Origin: Neisseriales bacterium
Lineage (GTDB): Bacteria; Pseudomonadota; Gammaproteobacteria; Burkholderiales; UBA11063
DNA: 64,000 bases
Assembly: GCA_008017155.1 (NCBI GenBank)
Contig: SSGX01000002.1
Coordinates: 1-64,000, forward strand
Reading direction: 5' to 3'
Part shown: in pieces, positions 1-9,327 of the stretch
Position numbering within the stretch: the first letter of the stretch is position 1
Layout of the letters: every line of letters starts with the position of its first letter
Translations under genes and position numbers: made by a program
Notes under the pieces: generated by a model
Databases searched by the model: none
What the model was told of the DNA's origin: nothing
The model's input: only the letters and a program-made list of their open reading frames with translations

Positions 1-2029
1 ATGACTCAATAATTTTATCAGTCAAAAAGATATGTTGATAATTATCGCCTGCCTTATATTGTTTATTAAGTGCTAACCCAATATTTTGCACTTTTATAAA
101 ATGTTGCATAACATCGCCACGAGGCATACAGTGAAAGCCTTTTGATTTACCCGTATAATAAGTATATCTAGTATCAAATGGACGATAGCTAATGGGAACA
201 ATTTTATCAAAATCTACTTTACTATCAAGCAAATCTTTCCGTGCTAGATTTACTTTCCAATCTCTTACATCTTTACCTAAATTATATTTTTGCCGAGCTG
301 CTTCATCATCTAAAGCCAAAAAATCATTTATTACTGACTTAACTTTTTCAGGTGTTTCATGAATAGTAAACGCATCTCTGGCAGTAACTATCCCAACACT
401 ATTAACGGTAAATAATTCATTGACAGCAAAAAATTCTTTATATTCACCCATTAAATCAAAATTTTTGGGTATAAAATAATATTGTGGTGCAACTAAATCA
501 AGTTTTTGCCATTTGATACTAGCTAAATCATTCTCCGCTAAGGCGTAATATTTCGAGTCTCTTATGCCGTACATATCATGATGATAAACGTCTGCTAGTT
601 CATTTTTCTTTTTGTTCCCTGTTTTGATAAAAATATTGATTGATACTCCTTGCTGGATATCAAACACATTTTCATCTTTATTCCCATCCGGGGTAGTTTC
701 CTTTTTTTTAGCATTACCGTGCAGATCAATTATATAAATTTTATCAAAGGTTTGTAAAAGTTTATATCTCATACCCCTAAAGGTTGGATTATCCAAAAAG
801 CTGTGATTATTGATATAAGCTAGAACTCCCTCGCCATTTTTTTCAACAAAATATTCACCATAACGAATAAACTTTACATAATCATCATTTAGCCATTTAG
901 GATTTTTTTCCTGTAGTTTGCCACCACTTGGTTCTTGTTTATAGTCGTTCAGTTTATCTTCAATCCATTCGCCTTTATTAGCAGAATGTCCGCTATATGG
1001 CGGATTCCCAAGGATCACCATCACAGGTGTATCGCGTTTGATATAATTTGCTTCATTGGCTTCATTAGACAACCAGCTGGTAAATAATGTTCCAGTATCA
1101 GGATGATACTCTTCTAAACTATTGGTTAAAAATATCCTAAAGCGTTGATTATCTTCCGACTTATAGCCGTATTCATGAAGTAGCAAATCAAGTTTAAGAT
1201 GTGCCATTGCATATGATGCCATCAAAACTTCAAAGCCATTTAACCGAGGTATCAAATGATTAGTTACGTAAGAGTTCCACAACCCCTGCATATTTCTAAA
1301 TTTAGTCTGATAAATATGCTTAACTACTTCGGCAAGAAAAGTACCAGTACCTGTTGCGGGATCAAGAATTTGCACTTTGTGAACTTCTTGTTTTTGCGTT
1401 TGAGCTTTGCCTTTTTTTTCTATGCCAGTTGTAATTTCAATAGTGGTCTTCTCACTTGAAGCTAAACCATCTTTAATATCAAATTCGGTTTTTAGTACAT
1501 CATCTACGGCGCGGACAATAAAATTCACAACCGCTTCAGGCGTGTACCAGACACCACGCGATTTACGAAGTTTAGGATCATACTCCGCAAGAAACGTTTC
1601 ATAAAAATGAATAATTGGGTCTTGCTGATTTGATTTTTGCATGAAATTTTTAAGTAAACTAACTAAATCTACCGCACGGAACATTTCAGCAATAGCATCC
1701 ACAATCCAGATAATCCTACTATCGAGATCAAAACCAGCAATATACTGGAATAAATTACGTAAAAACGGATTTGACTTAGGGATTAAGGTGGCAGCTTCCT
1801 GACGGCTAAAGGTATCCAGATTATTATCATGCAGTCGAGCAGCAAACATTCCATAAGTAATGGTTTGTGCATATACATCAGCAAAATCTTTGATCGCGAT
1901 ATCATGTATCAGGATTTGTTTAAACCCTTGGTATTGATCAAAAATAGATGAATTAATTTTATTTAACTCATCAGTATTTAACGATTGTTCGATTACTTGT
2001 GCAAGTAACTTGGCTTTTTGCGCCATCAT
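1..2029 (-). CDS. Adenine-specific DNA methyltransferase and target-recognition part of a fused restriction-modification enzyme (partial)
   Basis: This open frame has no stop before the window edge, so the C-terminus lies outside; about 676 codons are visible from an ATG at 2029. It carries the N6-adenine methyltransferase motifs in order: SAM-binding motif I DPATGTGTF (about 1340-1363) and catalytic motif IV NPPY (995-1006). A later stretch containing YRPFDTRYTYY resembles the C-terminal specificity domain of Type ISP/IIG enzymes. The same frame reads upstream past ATG 2029 as DLTGYHGQTIKS, which matches the linker expected between nuclease and methylase in such fusions. The upstream part is in another frame (2053-2508), so the gene looks split by one base near 2081-2086. 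Whether methylation still occurs, from the internal ATG, is unknown. Confidence 0.8.
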   Translation of the reverse strand, partial: MMAQKAKLLAQVIEQSLNTDELNKINSSIFDQYQGFKQILIHDIAIKDFADVYAQTITYGMFAARLHDNNLDTFSRQEAATLIPKSNPFLRNLFQYIAGFDLDSRIIWIVDAIAEMFRAVDLVSLLKNFMQKSNQQDPIIHFYETFLAEYDPKLRKSRGVWYTPEAVVNFIVRAVDDVLKTEFDIKDGLASSEKTTIEITTGIEKKGKAQTQKQEVHKVQILDPATGTGTFLAEVVKHIYQTKFRNMQGLWNSYVTNHLIPRLNGFEVLMASYAMAHLKLDLLLHEYGYKSEDNQRFRIFLTNSLEEYHPDTGTLFTSWLSNEANEANYIKRDTPVMVILGNPPYSGHSANKGEWIEDKLNDYKQEPSGGKLQEKNPKWLNDDYVKFIRYGEYFVEKNGEGVLAYINNHSFLDNPTFRGMRYKLLQTFDKIYIIDLHGNAKKKETTPDGNKDENVFDIQQGVSINIFIKTGNKKKNELADVYHHDMYGIRDSKYYALAENDLASIKWQKLDLVAPQYYFIPKNFDLMGEYKEFFAVNELFTVNSVGIVTARDAFTIHETPEKVKSVINDFLALDDEAARQKYNLGKDVRDWKVNLARKDLLDSKVDFDKIVPISYRPFDTRYTYYTGKSKGFHCMPRGDVMQHFIKVQNIGLALNKQYKAGDNYQHIFLTDKIIES

Positions 2030-2052
2030 TTTACTCAGTGCCACAGTTGATT

Positions 2053-2508
2053 TTATGGTTTGTCCATGATACCCAGTAAGGTCTTCAGTAACTCGATAAA
2101 TTTAGCAAAATTATCAGGTAAGGTAGATAATTTATTACCATCAACCCGTGCTATTGATACGCTATCAATAAACACACCATTAACAAATAATTCAAAATCA
2201 ACATAGTTGGTAATTATCAAATTATCCAGCGAATTTTTATAGCGATTAAATTGCTCTTGATGTTTTTTATCTCGAAGTACGGCATCAATATCTTTAGCTT
2301 CAATATAACCCACTGGTATATCTTTACGCAACAGAATATAATCAGGTGCACCACAAGCAATCCGCTTTGGCTCATTAGTTGCACTAATATCACTAAACAT
2401 GCTTTCAATCAGTATCTGCAAATCACCACGATAAGTATGCTCGGTAGCATTACCCTGCTTTAACTTAATTGCAAGTTTATCTAAATATTCTGTGATATAT
2501 TTTTGCAT
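2053..2508 (-). CDS. N-terminal PD-(D/E)xK nuclease part of the same restriction-modification fusion, separated by a frameshift
   Basis: This 151-residue frame looks like the N-terminal endonuclease domain of a single-chain Type IIG/ISP-like enzyme. A PD...ExK core is visible: GAPD at 53-56 and E70-A71-K72. It ends prematurely: after KFIELLK the frame runs into about nine unrelated residues and a stop, while the next frame continues with the expected linker and methylase. Adding one A in the AAG at about 2083-2085 would join the two. The gene starts 18 bases after the purL stop on the same strand, with only a weak ribosome binding site (AGAAG), so it probably depends on readthrough from purL. 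The frameshift may be a real mutation or a base-calling error. Confidence 0.75.
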   Translation of the reverse strand: MQKYITEYLDKLAIKLKQGNATEHTYRGDLQILIESMFSDISATNEPKRIACGAPDYILLRKDIPVGYIEAKDIDAVLRDKKHQEQFNRYKNSLDNLIITNYVDFELFVNGVFIDSVSIARVDGNKLSTLPDNFAKFIELLKTLLGIMDKP

Positions 2509-2526
2509 AAGTTGATTCTTCTAGTA

Positions 2527-5500
2527 TTAATTAAAGTATAAAACACCATTGGCAAAAACATCTTGATTTTTGTCACCAACAATATTTTTATAAAGATTCT
2601 CGCCCTTGCGCTCAGAATGACCCATTTTGCCTAATATCCGCCCATCCAATGAAGTAAGCGCTTCTATCGCATAGTCAGAACCATTTGGATTATAAATGCC
2701 ATCCAATGTTGGCTGACCATTTAGATCAACATACTGGCACGAAATTTGTCCGTTAGCTGCTAATTCATTTGCTAAGTCAGGATTAACTACCAAACGTCCT
2801 TCACCATGTGACATAGCAATTTGTTTGATCTCACCAACACTAAACGAACTTAACCACGGCGATTGATTACTTATAATCTTAGTCGCAGATAAACGCGAGA
2901 TATGTCGCCCAATAACATTATAGGTTAAGGTAGGATTATCTTCAGTTAAGTCAGCTATTTGACCAAAAGGTAGCAATCCAGATTTAATCAATGCCTGAAA
3001 ACCATTACAAATCCCAAGAATCAATCCATCGCGATTTAATAAACCATGTACGGCATCACGTACCTGAGAATTACGTAATATAGTTGCAATAAATTTTGCT
3101 GAGCCATCAGGTTCATCACCAGCACTAAAGCCACCCGGCAACATCAAAATCTGCGAGTTATTAATCAGACTAACTAACCTATCAATTGACTGATTGATAT
3201 GGGTTGAAGATAAATTATTAAATACCATTATTTCGCTTGTAGCACCAGCTAAATCAAAAGCGCGTTTAGTATCATATTCACAATTAGTACCCGGGAATAC
3301 TGGGATTATCACTCTTGGTTTAGCTACTGATTGTCTAGGTTTTGCTCGAGATATCGCAACTTCTAGTCCCACACTAAAATCACTATCAAAATTGGCATCG
3401 CTAACAGGTTTCGTTATTGGGAATACAGGATTAAGCGTACCTTGCCAAATGGCTATTAATTCATCTAGTGCAACTACCTCACTCTGCAATTTGGCTACTG
3501 GTTCAGCGATTACATTTCCTAATAACATAAATTCGCTAGATGATAATTTCTCGTTAGTCGTAAATACCATTCCACCATAATAGCTATTAAATAAGCCTAA
3601 TGACTCTACGCCATCAGCCAATTCAAAGCCAAGTTTATTCCCAAAACTCATTTTTGCCACTGCTTCAAGGATACCAGCAAAGCCGATTGCCATAGCAGCA
3701 TTAATTTTACCAATAGTAATTAGCTCCTGAATCAACCGATATGCATTAAGCGTTTGCTTAGCTTCAAGGATGTTATTTTCGTCGTAGGTTGGCAAATAAG
3801 CATAAATATAATTACCCGCAGCTTTAAATTCTGGCGAGATTATCTGGCTAGCTAAAGTCGGCGCAACGGCAAATGAAATCAAGGTCGGCGGAACATTAAT
3901 TTCATTAAACGTACCACTCATTGAATCTTTACCACCAATAGCTGCTAATTCAAGCTCTTGTTGTGCTTTATATGCACCAAGTAAAGCATTGAATGGCTTA
4001 GCCCATTTTTGCGGATCATTACCTAATTTTTCAAAATATTCCTGAAAAGAAAATCTTATTTTTTGATAATCACCACCAGCAGCAACTATTTTGGCAACTG
4101 ACTCATAAACCGCATAATAAGCACCATGGAAGGTAGATTTACTTGATAAATATGGATCATAACCAAAGCTAGCAATCGAAGCTGCATCAGTTTGTCCATC
4201 AATCAATGGTAATTTTTGTACCGATACTTGTGTAGGAGTTAGCTGATATTTACCGCCAAAAGGCATTAATACCGTAGTAGCACCAATCGTGCTATCAAAC
4301 ATATCAACCATACCTTGCTGTGAACAAACATTTAGATTTGCCAGCATAGTTTTTAGTTGATCAACTAGATTATTAGTAACTAACTCTTGCTTAAATAAAT
4401 CATCCACCTCATTTGCCGCAACCATTATTTTTGCTTCAGATTTAGCACCGTTAGTATCAAGAAAAGATCGCTCGAGATTTACAATCATATCGCCGCGCCA
4501 AGTCATGGTCATTCTTGGCTCATTGGTTACCTCAGCAACAAATGTGGCTTCAAGATTTTCAGCATTAGCAAGCTCGATAAACCTAGCCATGTCACTTCTA
4601 GCAATGACTACTGCCATCCGCTCTTGTGATTCAGAAATAGCAAGTTCAGTCCCGGTTAAGCCATGATATTTGGTAGGAACTTTATCAAGGTCAATAGCAA
4701 CTCCAGCCGCCAATTCACCAATCGCAACCGACACGCCACCCGCGCCAAAGTCATTACATTTCTTAATTAGACGCGTAACTTCTGGATTTCTAAATAGGCG
4801 TTGAATTTTACGCTCAATAACGGGATTACCCTTTTGTACCTCAGCACCACAATTCGCTGCGGATTTATCATCATGTTCCTTGGATGAACCAGTAGCCCCA
4901 CCACAACCATCGCGCCCAGTACGTCCACCAAGAAGAATAATTACATCGCCAGCTTCAGGCTGATCGCGGCGAATATTTGCATAGGGCGCTGCAGCAACTA
5001 CCATCCCAACCTCCATTCGTTTAGCCTTATAGCCCGGATGATAAATTTCTTTTACATGAGTAGTTGCTAATCCGATCTGATTCCCATAGCTAGAAAACCC
5101 ATTAGCAGCTTTAGTCGTGATTTTTTTCTGCGGTAATTTACCTGTCAGTGTATCCTCAATCGCCTCAAGTGGATTAGCTGCACCACTAACGCGCATAGCC
5201 TGATATACATAAGAACGACCAGACAATGGATCACGGATTGCACCACCAACACAGGTAGATGCACCACCGTATGGTTCAATCTCAGTCGGGTGATTATGAG
5301 TTTCATTTTTAAATTGCAGCGACCATTTTTGTGGCTTACCATCAACCTCAATATCAACCAAAATTGAACATGCATTTATCTCGTCAGAAAGCTCGAGATC
5401 ATCAAGTTTACCAGCTTTTTTAAATTGTTTACCGCAAATAGTTGCTAAATCCATCAAGGTAACTGGCTTATTATTTATCTTATTGGCATGGACATATTCG

Positions 5501-6306
5501 CGACTTAGTAAGTACTGATTATAGGTTTCTTGATAAAGTTTATTATATTTACCAGAAGTAAATTGAATATCAATCAAATGCGTTTCAAAAGTTGTATGGC
5601 GACAGTGATCAGACCAATAAGTATCAAGAACTTTTATTTCTGTTTCGCTAGGGTTTCTACCAGCCTGATTTTTAAAATAATCCTGCACACACTGTAAATC
5701 AGCAAGCGTCATAGCAAGCCCATGCGAAGCTCTAAAACCGTTAAGAGCAGCTCCATCAAACTGATTAAATCCACTATAACGTGGAACGACTACGGGCTGA
5801 TTATCTATAAATACTGGCTTAATCTCATTTAAATTTTTCTCGCGGTATTCCAGCGGATTAATGTAGTAATTCTTTATCTTTGCCAACTCATCAGCAGTCA
5901 ATTCGGGATTAGTGATTATTAATTTGCCAGTAGTGATGCTAAGGTTTGGATTATTAATAGAGAGAAGATTAAAGGCCTGAATTGCAGAATCTGCACGCTG
6001 ATCATATTGTCCCGGTAATGGCTCAACGGCAAACCAGCAGCGTCCCAGTTCGGGAGTCATATCAGTTATCAAATCAACAGGTAATTCAGCTAGAACGGTA
6101 TTTTTTACCAGCTCTAAATCAGCGGAGGTTATATTAAAAAGGTCGTAGATATTAATTAAGCGGAGAGAAGAAAGGTTATTCAGATGCAAGTTTTGCTTTA
6201 GATCAGCAAGTAATTGACTTGCTTCAATATTAAACTTGGACTTCTTCTCGACAAACATTCGATAATTGGTCATTAGATCACCGTAGGTATTAAAAAATTG
6301 GAGCAT
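2527..6306 (-). CDS. purL: Phosphoribosylformylglycinamidine synthase (FGAM synthetase), large single-chain form
   Basis: PurL makes FGAM from FGAR, glutamine and ATP in the fourth step of purine synthesis, in the cytoplasm. The 1259-residue length fits the proteobacterial single-chain form (about 1295). The linker signature WSDHCRHTTF is at 231-240 and the ATP-binding KNETHNHPTEIEPYGG block follows. The C-terminal class I glutaminase has the nucleophile Cys1100 in GICNGFQ and the His1230/Glu1232 pair in GHSERKGE. The N-terminus is slightly shorter than usual and diverged, but the ATG at 6306 is consistent with the family. It stands alone with a promoter candidate about 40 bases upstream, and the R-M gene trails it closely. 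Confidence 0.97.
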   Translation of the reverse strand: MLQFFNTYGDLMTNYRMFVEKKSKFNIEASQLLADLKQNLHLNNLSSLRLINIYDLFNITSADLELVKNTVLAELPVDLITDMTPELGRCWFAVEPLPGQYDQRADSAIQAFNLLSINNPNLSITTGKLIITNPELTADELAKIKNYYINPLEYREKNLNEIKPVFIDNQPVVVPRYSGFNQFDGAALNGFRASHGLAMTLADLQCVQDYFKNQAGRNPSETEIKVLDTYWSDHCRHTTFETHLIDIQFTSGKYNKLYQETYNQYLLSREYVHANKINNKPVTLMDLATICGKQFKKAGKLDDLELSDEINACSILVDIEVDGKPQKWSLQFKNETHNHPTEIEPYGGASTCVGGAIRDPLSGRSYVYQAMRVSGAANPLEAIEDTLTGKLPQKKITTKAANGFSSYGNQIGLATTHVKEIYHPGYKAKRMEVGMVVAAAPYANIRRDQPEAGDVIILLGGRTGRDGCGGATGSSKEHDDKSAANCGAEVQKGNPVIERKIQRLFRNPEVTRLIKKCNDFGAGGVSVAIGELAAGVAIDLDKVPTKYHGLTGTELAISESQERMAVVIARSDMARFIELANAENLEATFVAEVTNEPRMTMTWRGDMIVNLERSFLDTNGAKSEAKIMVAANEVDDLFKQELVTNNLVDQLKTMLANLNVCSQQGMVDMFDSTIGATTVLMPFGGKYQLTPTQVSVQKLPLIDGQTDAASIASFGYDPYLSSKSTFHGAYYAVYESVAKIVAAGGDYQKIRFSFQEYFEKLGNDPQKWAKPFNALLGAYKAQQELELAAIGGKDSMSGTFNEINVPPTLISFAVAPTLASQIISPEFKAAGNYIYAYLPTYDENNILEAKQTLNAYRLIQELITIGKINAAMAIGFAGILEAVAKMSFGNKLGFELADGVESLGLFNSYYGGMVFTTNEKLSSSEFMLLGNVIAEPVAKLQSEVVALDELIAIWQGTLNPVFPITKPVSDANFDSDFSVGLEVAISRAKPRQSVAKPRVIIPVFPGTNCEYDTKRAFDLAGATSEIMVFNNLSSTHINQSIDRLVSLINNSQILMLPGGFSAGDEPDGSAKFIATILRNSQVRDAVHGLLNRDGLILGICNGFQALIKSGLLPFGQIADLTEDNPTLTYNVIGRHISRLSATKIISNQSPWLSSFSVGEIKQIAMSHGEGRLVVNPDLANELAANGQISCQYVDLNGQPTLDGIYNPNGSDYAIEALTSLDGRILGKMGHSERKGENLYKNIVGDKNQDVFANGVLYFN

Positions 6307-6344
6307 GCGAAACAGTATTTAATGCACCGCACAATTTACCCGTT

Positions 6345-6350
6345 ATTATA
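6345..6350 (-). promoter_or_regulatory. Candidate -10 element for purL
   Basis: On the minus strand this reads TATAAT, a perfect -10 hexamer, with the purL start codon 38 bases downstream. No good -35 hexamer is visible at 16-18 bases, so the call rests on the -10 and its position. No PurR-type palindrome is apparent nearby. Confidence 0.4.
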
Positions 6351-6480
6351 CACAATTTTATGTGCTAACGGTTTTAAATAGCACCATATTTTACTATACC
6401 CAAACTACTGACGAAGCAGAAAAAATTATTTAGTTTAAAGGACTCTTTTTCATAAACTCTCAAAAGGACTATAAGCCTGA

Positions 6481-6516
6481 TTTACAGATTGTTTTACTGT
6501 AAATTCATAGTATAAT
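6481..6516 (+). promoter_or_regulatory. Promoter with an embedded inverted repeat upstream of the YdcF-family gene
   Basis: TATAAT at 6511-6516 is preceded at 16 bases by TTGTTT (6489-6494). A perfect 7-base inverted repeat, TTTACAG (6481-6487) and CTGTAAA (6497-6503) with 9 bases between, brackets the -35 hexamer. That layout suits a repressor operator. The function is inferred; the symmetry and hexamers are seen directly. Confidence 0.4.
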
Positions 6517-6548
6517 CCGATTTAGACTATTAGGAAGGCTAAATTAAA

Positions 6549-7208
6549 ATGATGGTTTCACAACAAAATCAGCAGGATGCAATAGTTTTATGGAATTATC
6601 ATAATATAAGTAAAAAACTATCATCCATAAATAACTCTATAATCATTGGTTTTGGTAGTTATGATTTGAGAGTTGCCGAGTATTGTGCCATGTTATTTAA
6701 TCTTGGAACTAACAACTGGATAATCTTTACGGGAAAGAATGGGAATTGGACAACTGATTTATGGGGACAAGATTGCATTGAAGCAGAGTTATTCGCAAGA
6801 CATGTAGAAGCTCTAGCTCCTAAAGAAAATATTATTCTTGAAAAAGAAGCTTGCAACCTAGGAGAGAATATCTTATTCTCAAAGAAAATCATTGATATGC
6901 TAGGTTTAAAATTTGAGAAGATTATCTTAGTTACAAAGCCAAATACAACTAGAAGAGCTTATGCAACAACATTAGCCCTATACCCAGAGCTAGAAAACAA
7001 CCTCCACATATCTTCACCAGACTATGATCTTGATAATATCTCTCCAGTAATTTCTGTAAATAACATCATTTCTGAACTAGTTGGTGATATAGAAAGAATT
7101 ATAGCTTACCCTCAAAAAGGTTTTCAGATTAGCCAGGAAGTTCCAGCAGAAGTTATTGACGCATATCTTCGACTTAAAAAGCATGGCTACACAGAACACT
7201 GCTTATAA
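6549..7208 (+). CDS. YdcF-family protein (DUF218), cytoplasmic
   Basis: The 219-residue product has the DUF218 layout: a glycine-rich first strand and loop GFGSYDLRVAE (34-44), TGKNG (61-65), a conserved acidic helix (E80 region) and the CNLGEN segment near 102-107 corresponding to the family's S-x-x-T-x-x-N. No signal peptide or membrane segment is present, as in E. coli YdcF, an SAM-binding protein of unknown role. AGGAAGG at 6532-6538 supports the start; a second ATG follows immediately. It stands alone, convergent with the patatin gene 36 bases away. The substrate cannot be named. Confidence 0.75.
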   Translation: MMVSQQNQQDAIVLWNYHNISKKLSSINNSIIIGFGSYDLRVAEYCAMLFNLGTNNWIIFTGKNGNWTTDLWGQDCIEAELFARHVEALAPKENIILEKEACNLGENILFSKKIIDMLGLKFEKIILVTKPNTTRRAYATTLALYPELENNLHISSPDYDLDNISPVISVNNIISELVGDIERIIAYPQKGFQISQEVPAEVIDAYLRLKKHGYTEHCL

Positions 7209-7244
7209 TTTAATCTACAATCCATGATCATAGCTAAATCCAAA

Positions 7245-8318
7245 TCAGATCATACCGATATCTTTAAGAAATTTTGTTCCCTGCTTAATACCATCATCAA
7301 TCAACAACTTGATATGTTTGGGATCTCTATCTAACTTACCTGCAAAGTTCATTGATTTCTGTAACTCCGCTGACATCTCAATCATTGGAATATGATATGC
7401 TTTATCCGGATCATCTGGAAAACTTTTTGGTATACGAATTGCATGAGTAATTCCATATGTTGCAAGATGTGATTTTTTGTATGCACCGATTTCATATAAA
7501 GTATTTAGAAATTCAATTTGGCTAAGATTCTGAAAAAGTGATACATTCCCTTCTAGCTGGTTACGTCTATCATGGATATCTGACACTTCTGTTGGTATAT
7601 GATCTATAGTGGTAGGATTAATCTTAATTACCCAAACTTCATCAGGAACAAATGAACCAATAACAGGACCTTTAATCAATGCCTCTATCGGAGGATTATC
7701 AGAAAATAAGCCATCCCAATATGCTTGGCCATTAAATTCAACAGCAGGAAAAATATTAGGAACGCAAGCAGAAGCAGTTAAATGCTCAGGTTTAATCACT
7801 TCATTATAAGAAGAAAACTTCGTTAACCGTCCACTTAAAATATTACACGCCCCAAGAACTAGTATTGGTGCTTTTCCTTTAAATTCAGCCATCTGATTAA
7901 AGTCAGCATGTTGAGTCAACAACTCCTTCAGATCACTAAATTCGCGCCTTAGCCCTGCGGTAGTGAACTTAGCCATAGCTTTTGCAGATTCAGAAGCTGG
8001 ACTTTGATTTATAGATGGAATAATTCCTTTATTGACTGCATTAACCCACGCTATCATCAAACGATTAATAAATTTTTCTTGGCTGGTTTGTGCACAATTG
8101 TCCTGCCAAAACTCAATTAACTCATCACAAGTATCATGACCAAGGTGCAAGGCTAACCAAGCAAAGAAAGCACAAATACCACCACCAGAGGTACCACTAA
8201 GACTAACAATTTCATATTTATCTTGAACTTTATGATCAAAAAAGGCTTTTAAGACCCCAGCTGTAAACGCAGTTTGACTACCTCCACCTTGACAGGCTAT
8301 AGCAATTTTAGCTTTCAT
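7245..8318 (-). CDS. Patatin-like phospholipase / acyl hydrolase
   Basis: The 357-residue protein has the patatin Ser-Asp dyad: nucleophile Ser44 in GTSGG (42-46) and Asp202 in WDGLFSDNPP. The oxyanion-hole loop is GGGSQ (11-15), slightly different from the usual G-G-G-x-R/K. The ASAxxP helix (SACVPNIFPAV) also fits. There is no signal peptide or outer-membrane barrel, so this is a cytoplasmic, stand-alone patatin rather than a type V autotransporter. Patatins release fatty acids from phospholipids; some are secreted effectors, but nothing here shows export. The gene is monocistronic. Confidence 0.88.
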   Translation of the reverse strand: MKAKIAIACQGGGSQTAFTAGVLKAFFDHKVQDKYEIVSLSGTSGGGICAFFAWLALHLGHDTCDELIEFWQDNCAQTSQEKFINRLMIAWVNAVNKGIIPSINQSPASESAKAMAKFTTAGLRREFSDLKELLTQHADFNQMAEFKGKAPILVLGACNILSGRLTKFSSYNEVIKPEHLTASACVPNIFPAVEFNGQAYWDGLFSDNPPIEALIKGPVIGSFVPDEVWVIKINPTTIDHIPTEVSDIHDRRNQLEGNVSLFQNLSQIEFLNTLYEIGAYKKSHLATYGITHAIRIPKSFPDDPDKAYHIPMIEMSAELQKSMNFAGKLDRDPKHIKLLIDDGIKQGTKFLKDIGMI

Positions 8319-8476
8319 TATTCTAACTTTCCATCAATTATGTAATTAAACCCGACAATTGTAACCTAAGAGAGTATTTTGAGTAAATATTTACCTCTTT
8401 ATTCAGTGATCTTATATTAGAAGCAATGATTTTAAATACTGTATTGATTGATAATTTTTAATAAAATAAAAAGACT

Positions 8477-8551
8477 TGGTGGGTTGTACTGGTGTCGAAC
8501 CAGTGACCTTTACGATGTCAACGTAACGCTCTACCGCTGAGCTAACAACCC
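8477..8551 (-). tRNA. tRNA-Val (anticodon GAC)
   Basis: The minus strand folds into a complete cloverleaf. The acceptor GGGTTGT (8551-8545) pairs with ACAACCC (8487-8481), the discriminator is A, and a genomic CCA sits at 8479-8477. The D-arm is GCTC/GAGC. The anticodon stem TTACG/CGTAA encloses loop TTGACAT, giving GAC. The T-arm is ACTGG/CCAGT with loop TTCGACA. It lies downstream of rplI in the same direction and may be co-transcribed with it. Confidence 0.95.
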
Positions 8552-8567
8552 AAAAGGAAGAATAGTT

Positions 8568-8591
8568 ATGGCACCATAAAAATGATGCCAT
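8568..8591. other. Hairpin between rplI and tRNA-Val
   Basis: ATGGCA-C-CAT, an AAAA loop, then ATG-A-TGCCAT form a stem with one mismatch. There is no U-tract on either side, so it is not a standard terminator. It may be a processing or mRNA-stabilising element between rplI and the tRNA. Function is speculative. Confidence 0.35.
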
Positions 8592-8615
8592 GACTAACAA
8601 TTGAACAGTTCCGAA

Positions 8616-9068
8616 TTACGCTTCAGAAACTACGCTGATCTTAACTTTAGAGTGAACATCATGATGAAGAATAACATCAACTTCAAATTCACCAATAGTT
8701 TTTAATGGTCCGTGTGGTAATGCCACTTCTGAACGTTTAACATCAACACCAGCAGATTTAGTGATAGCTTCAACGATATCCATTGAAGTTACAGAACCAA
8801 ATAATTTACCATCAACACCAGCTTTAGCTGCAACAGTAAACACAACACCGTCAATTTTAGAATGACGAGCTTGCGCATTAGCAAGAATATCTGATTGATT
8901 GCGCTCATACTCAGCACGGCGAACTTCAAACTCTTGCAAATTAGCTTCAGTAGCACGCTTAGCTTTTCCTTGAGGAATCAAAAAATTACGTGCATAACCA
9001 TTTTTAACTGAAACGATATCACCAAGGCTACCTAAATTTGCAACACGCTCTAATAAAATAATCTTCAT
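8616..9068 (-). CDS. rplI: 50S ribosomal protein bL9
   Basis: The 150-residue protein matches bL9: the N-terminal RNA-binding domain begins MKIILLERVANLGSLGD and contains the conserved NGYARNFLIPQGKA segment. A long connecting helix and a C-terminal domain with GKLFGSVT follow. It is the last protein gene of the rpsF-priB-rpsR-rplI operon, 21 bases after rpsR. bL9 binds 23S rRNA near the L1 stalk and supports reading-frame maintenance. Confidence 0.98.
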   Translation of the reverse strand: MKIILLERVANLGSLGDIVSVKNGYARNFLIPQGKAKRATEANLQEFEVRRAEYERNQSDILANAQARHSKIDGVVFTVAAKAGVDGKLFGSVTSMDIVEAITKSAGVDVKRSEVALPHGPLKTIGEFEVDVILHHDVHSKVKISVVSEA

Positions 9069-9089
9069 AATTACAATCCTTTACCCAAA

Positions 9090-9317
9090 TTAGTGTTGAT
9101 CGCAGTATGGCAACAAAGACAAGAAACGCGCGCGTTTGATGGCTTCTGATAGCATACGTTGAAATTTAGCTGATGTACCAGTAATTCTTGATGGAATAAT
9201 TTTTCCGGTTTCAGTAATATAGCTTTTTAATAATTCCACATCTTTGTAATCGATCTCAGTATAACCTTCAACTGAAAAACGACAAAATTTTTTCTTTTTC
9301 AAAATTTGACGAGACAT
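9090..9317 (-). CDS. rpsR: 30S ribosomal protein bS18
   Basis: The 75-residue protein has the bS18 pattern: a basic N-terminus with KKKKFCRF, then [30 protein letters not shown] and [19 protein letters not shown] before the ATG is a good ribosome binding site and lies right after the priB stop. bS18 pairs with bS6, encoded two genes upstream, on the 30S platform. Confidence 0.98.
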   Translation of the reverse strand: MSRQILKKKKFCRFSVEGYTEIDYKDVELLKSYITETGKIIPSRITGTSAKFQRMLSEAIKRARFLSLLPYCDQH

Positions 9318-9327
9318 TTTAATTCCT

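Noticed and set aside
3194..3580. Open frame of 128 codons on the plus strand inside purL
   Set aside because: It is antisense to the conserved PurL coding region, has no recognisable domain and no ribosome binding site.
8412..8600. Open frame on the minus strand covering the tRNA
   Set aside because: It runs through a clear tRNA-Val and has no protein-like features.
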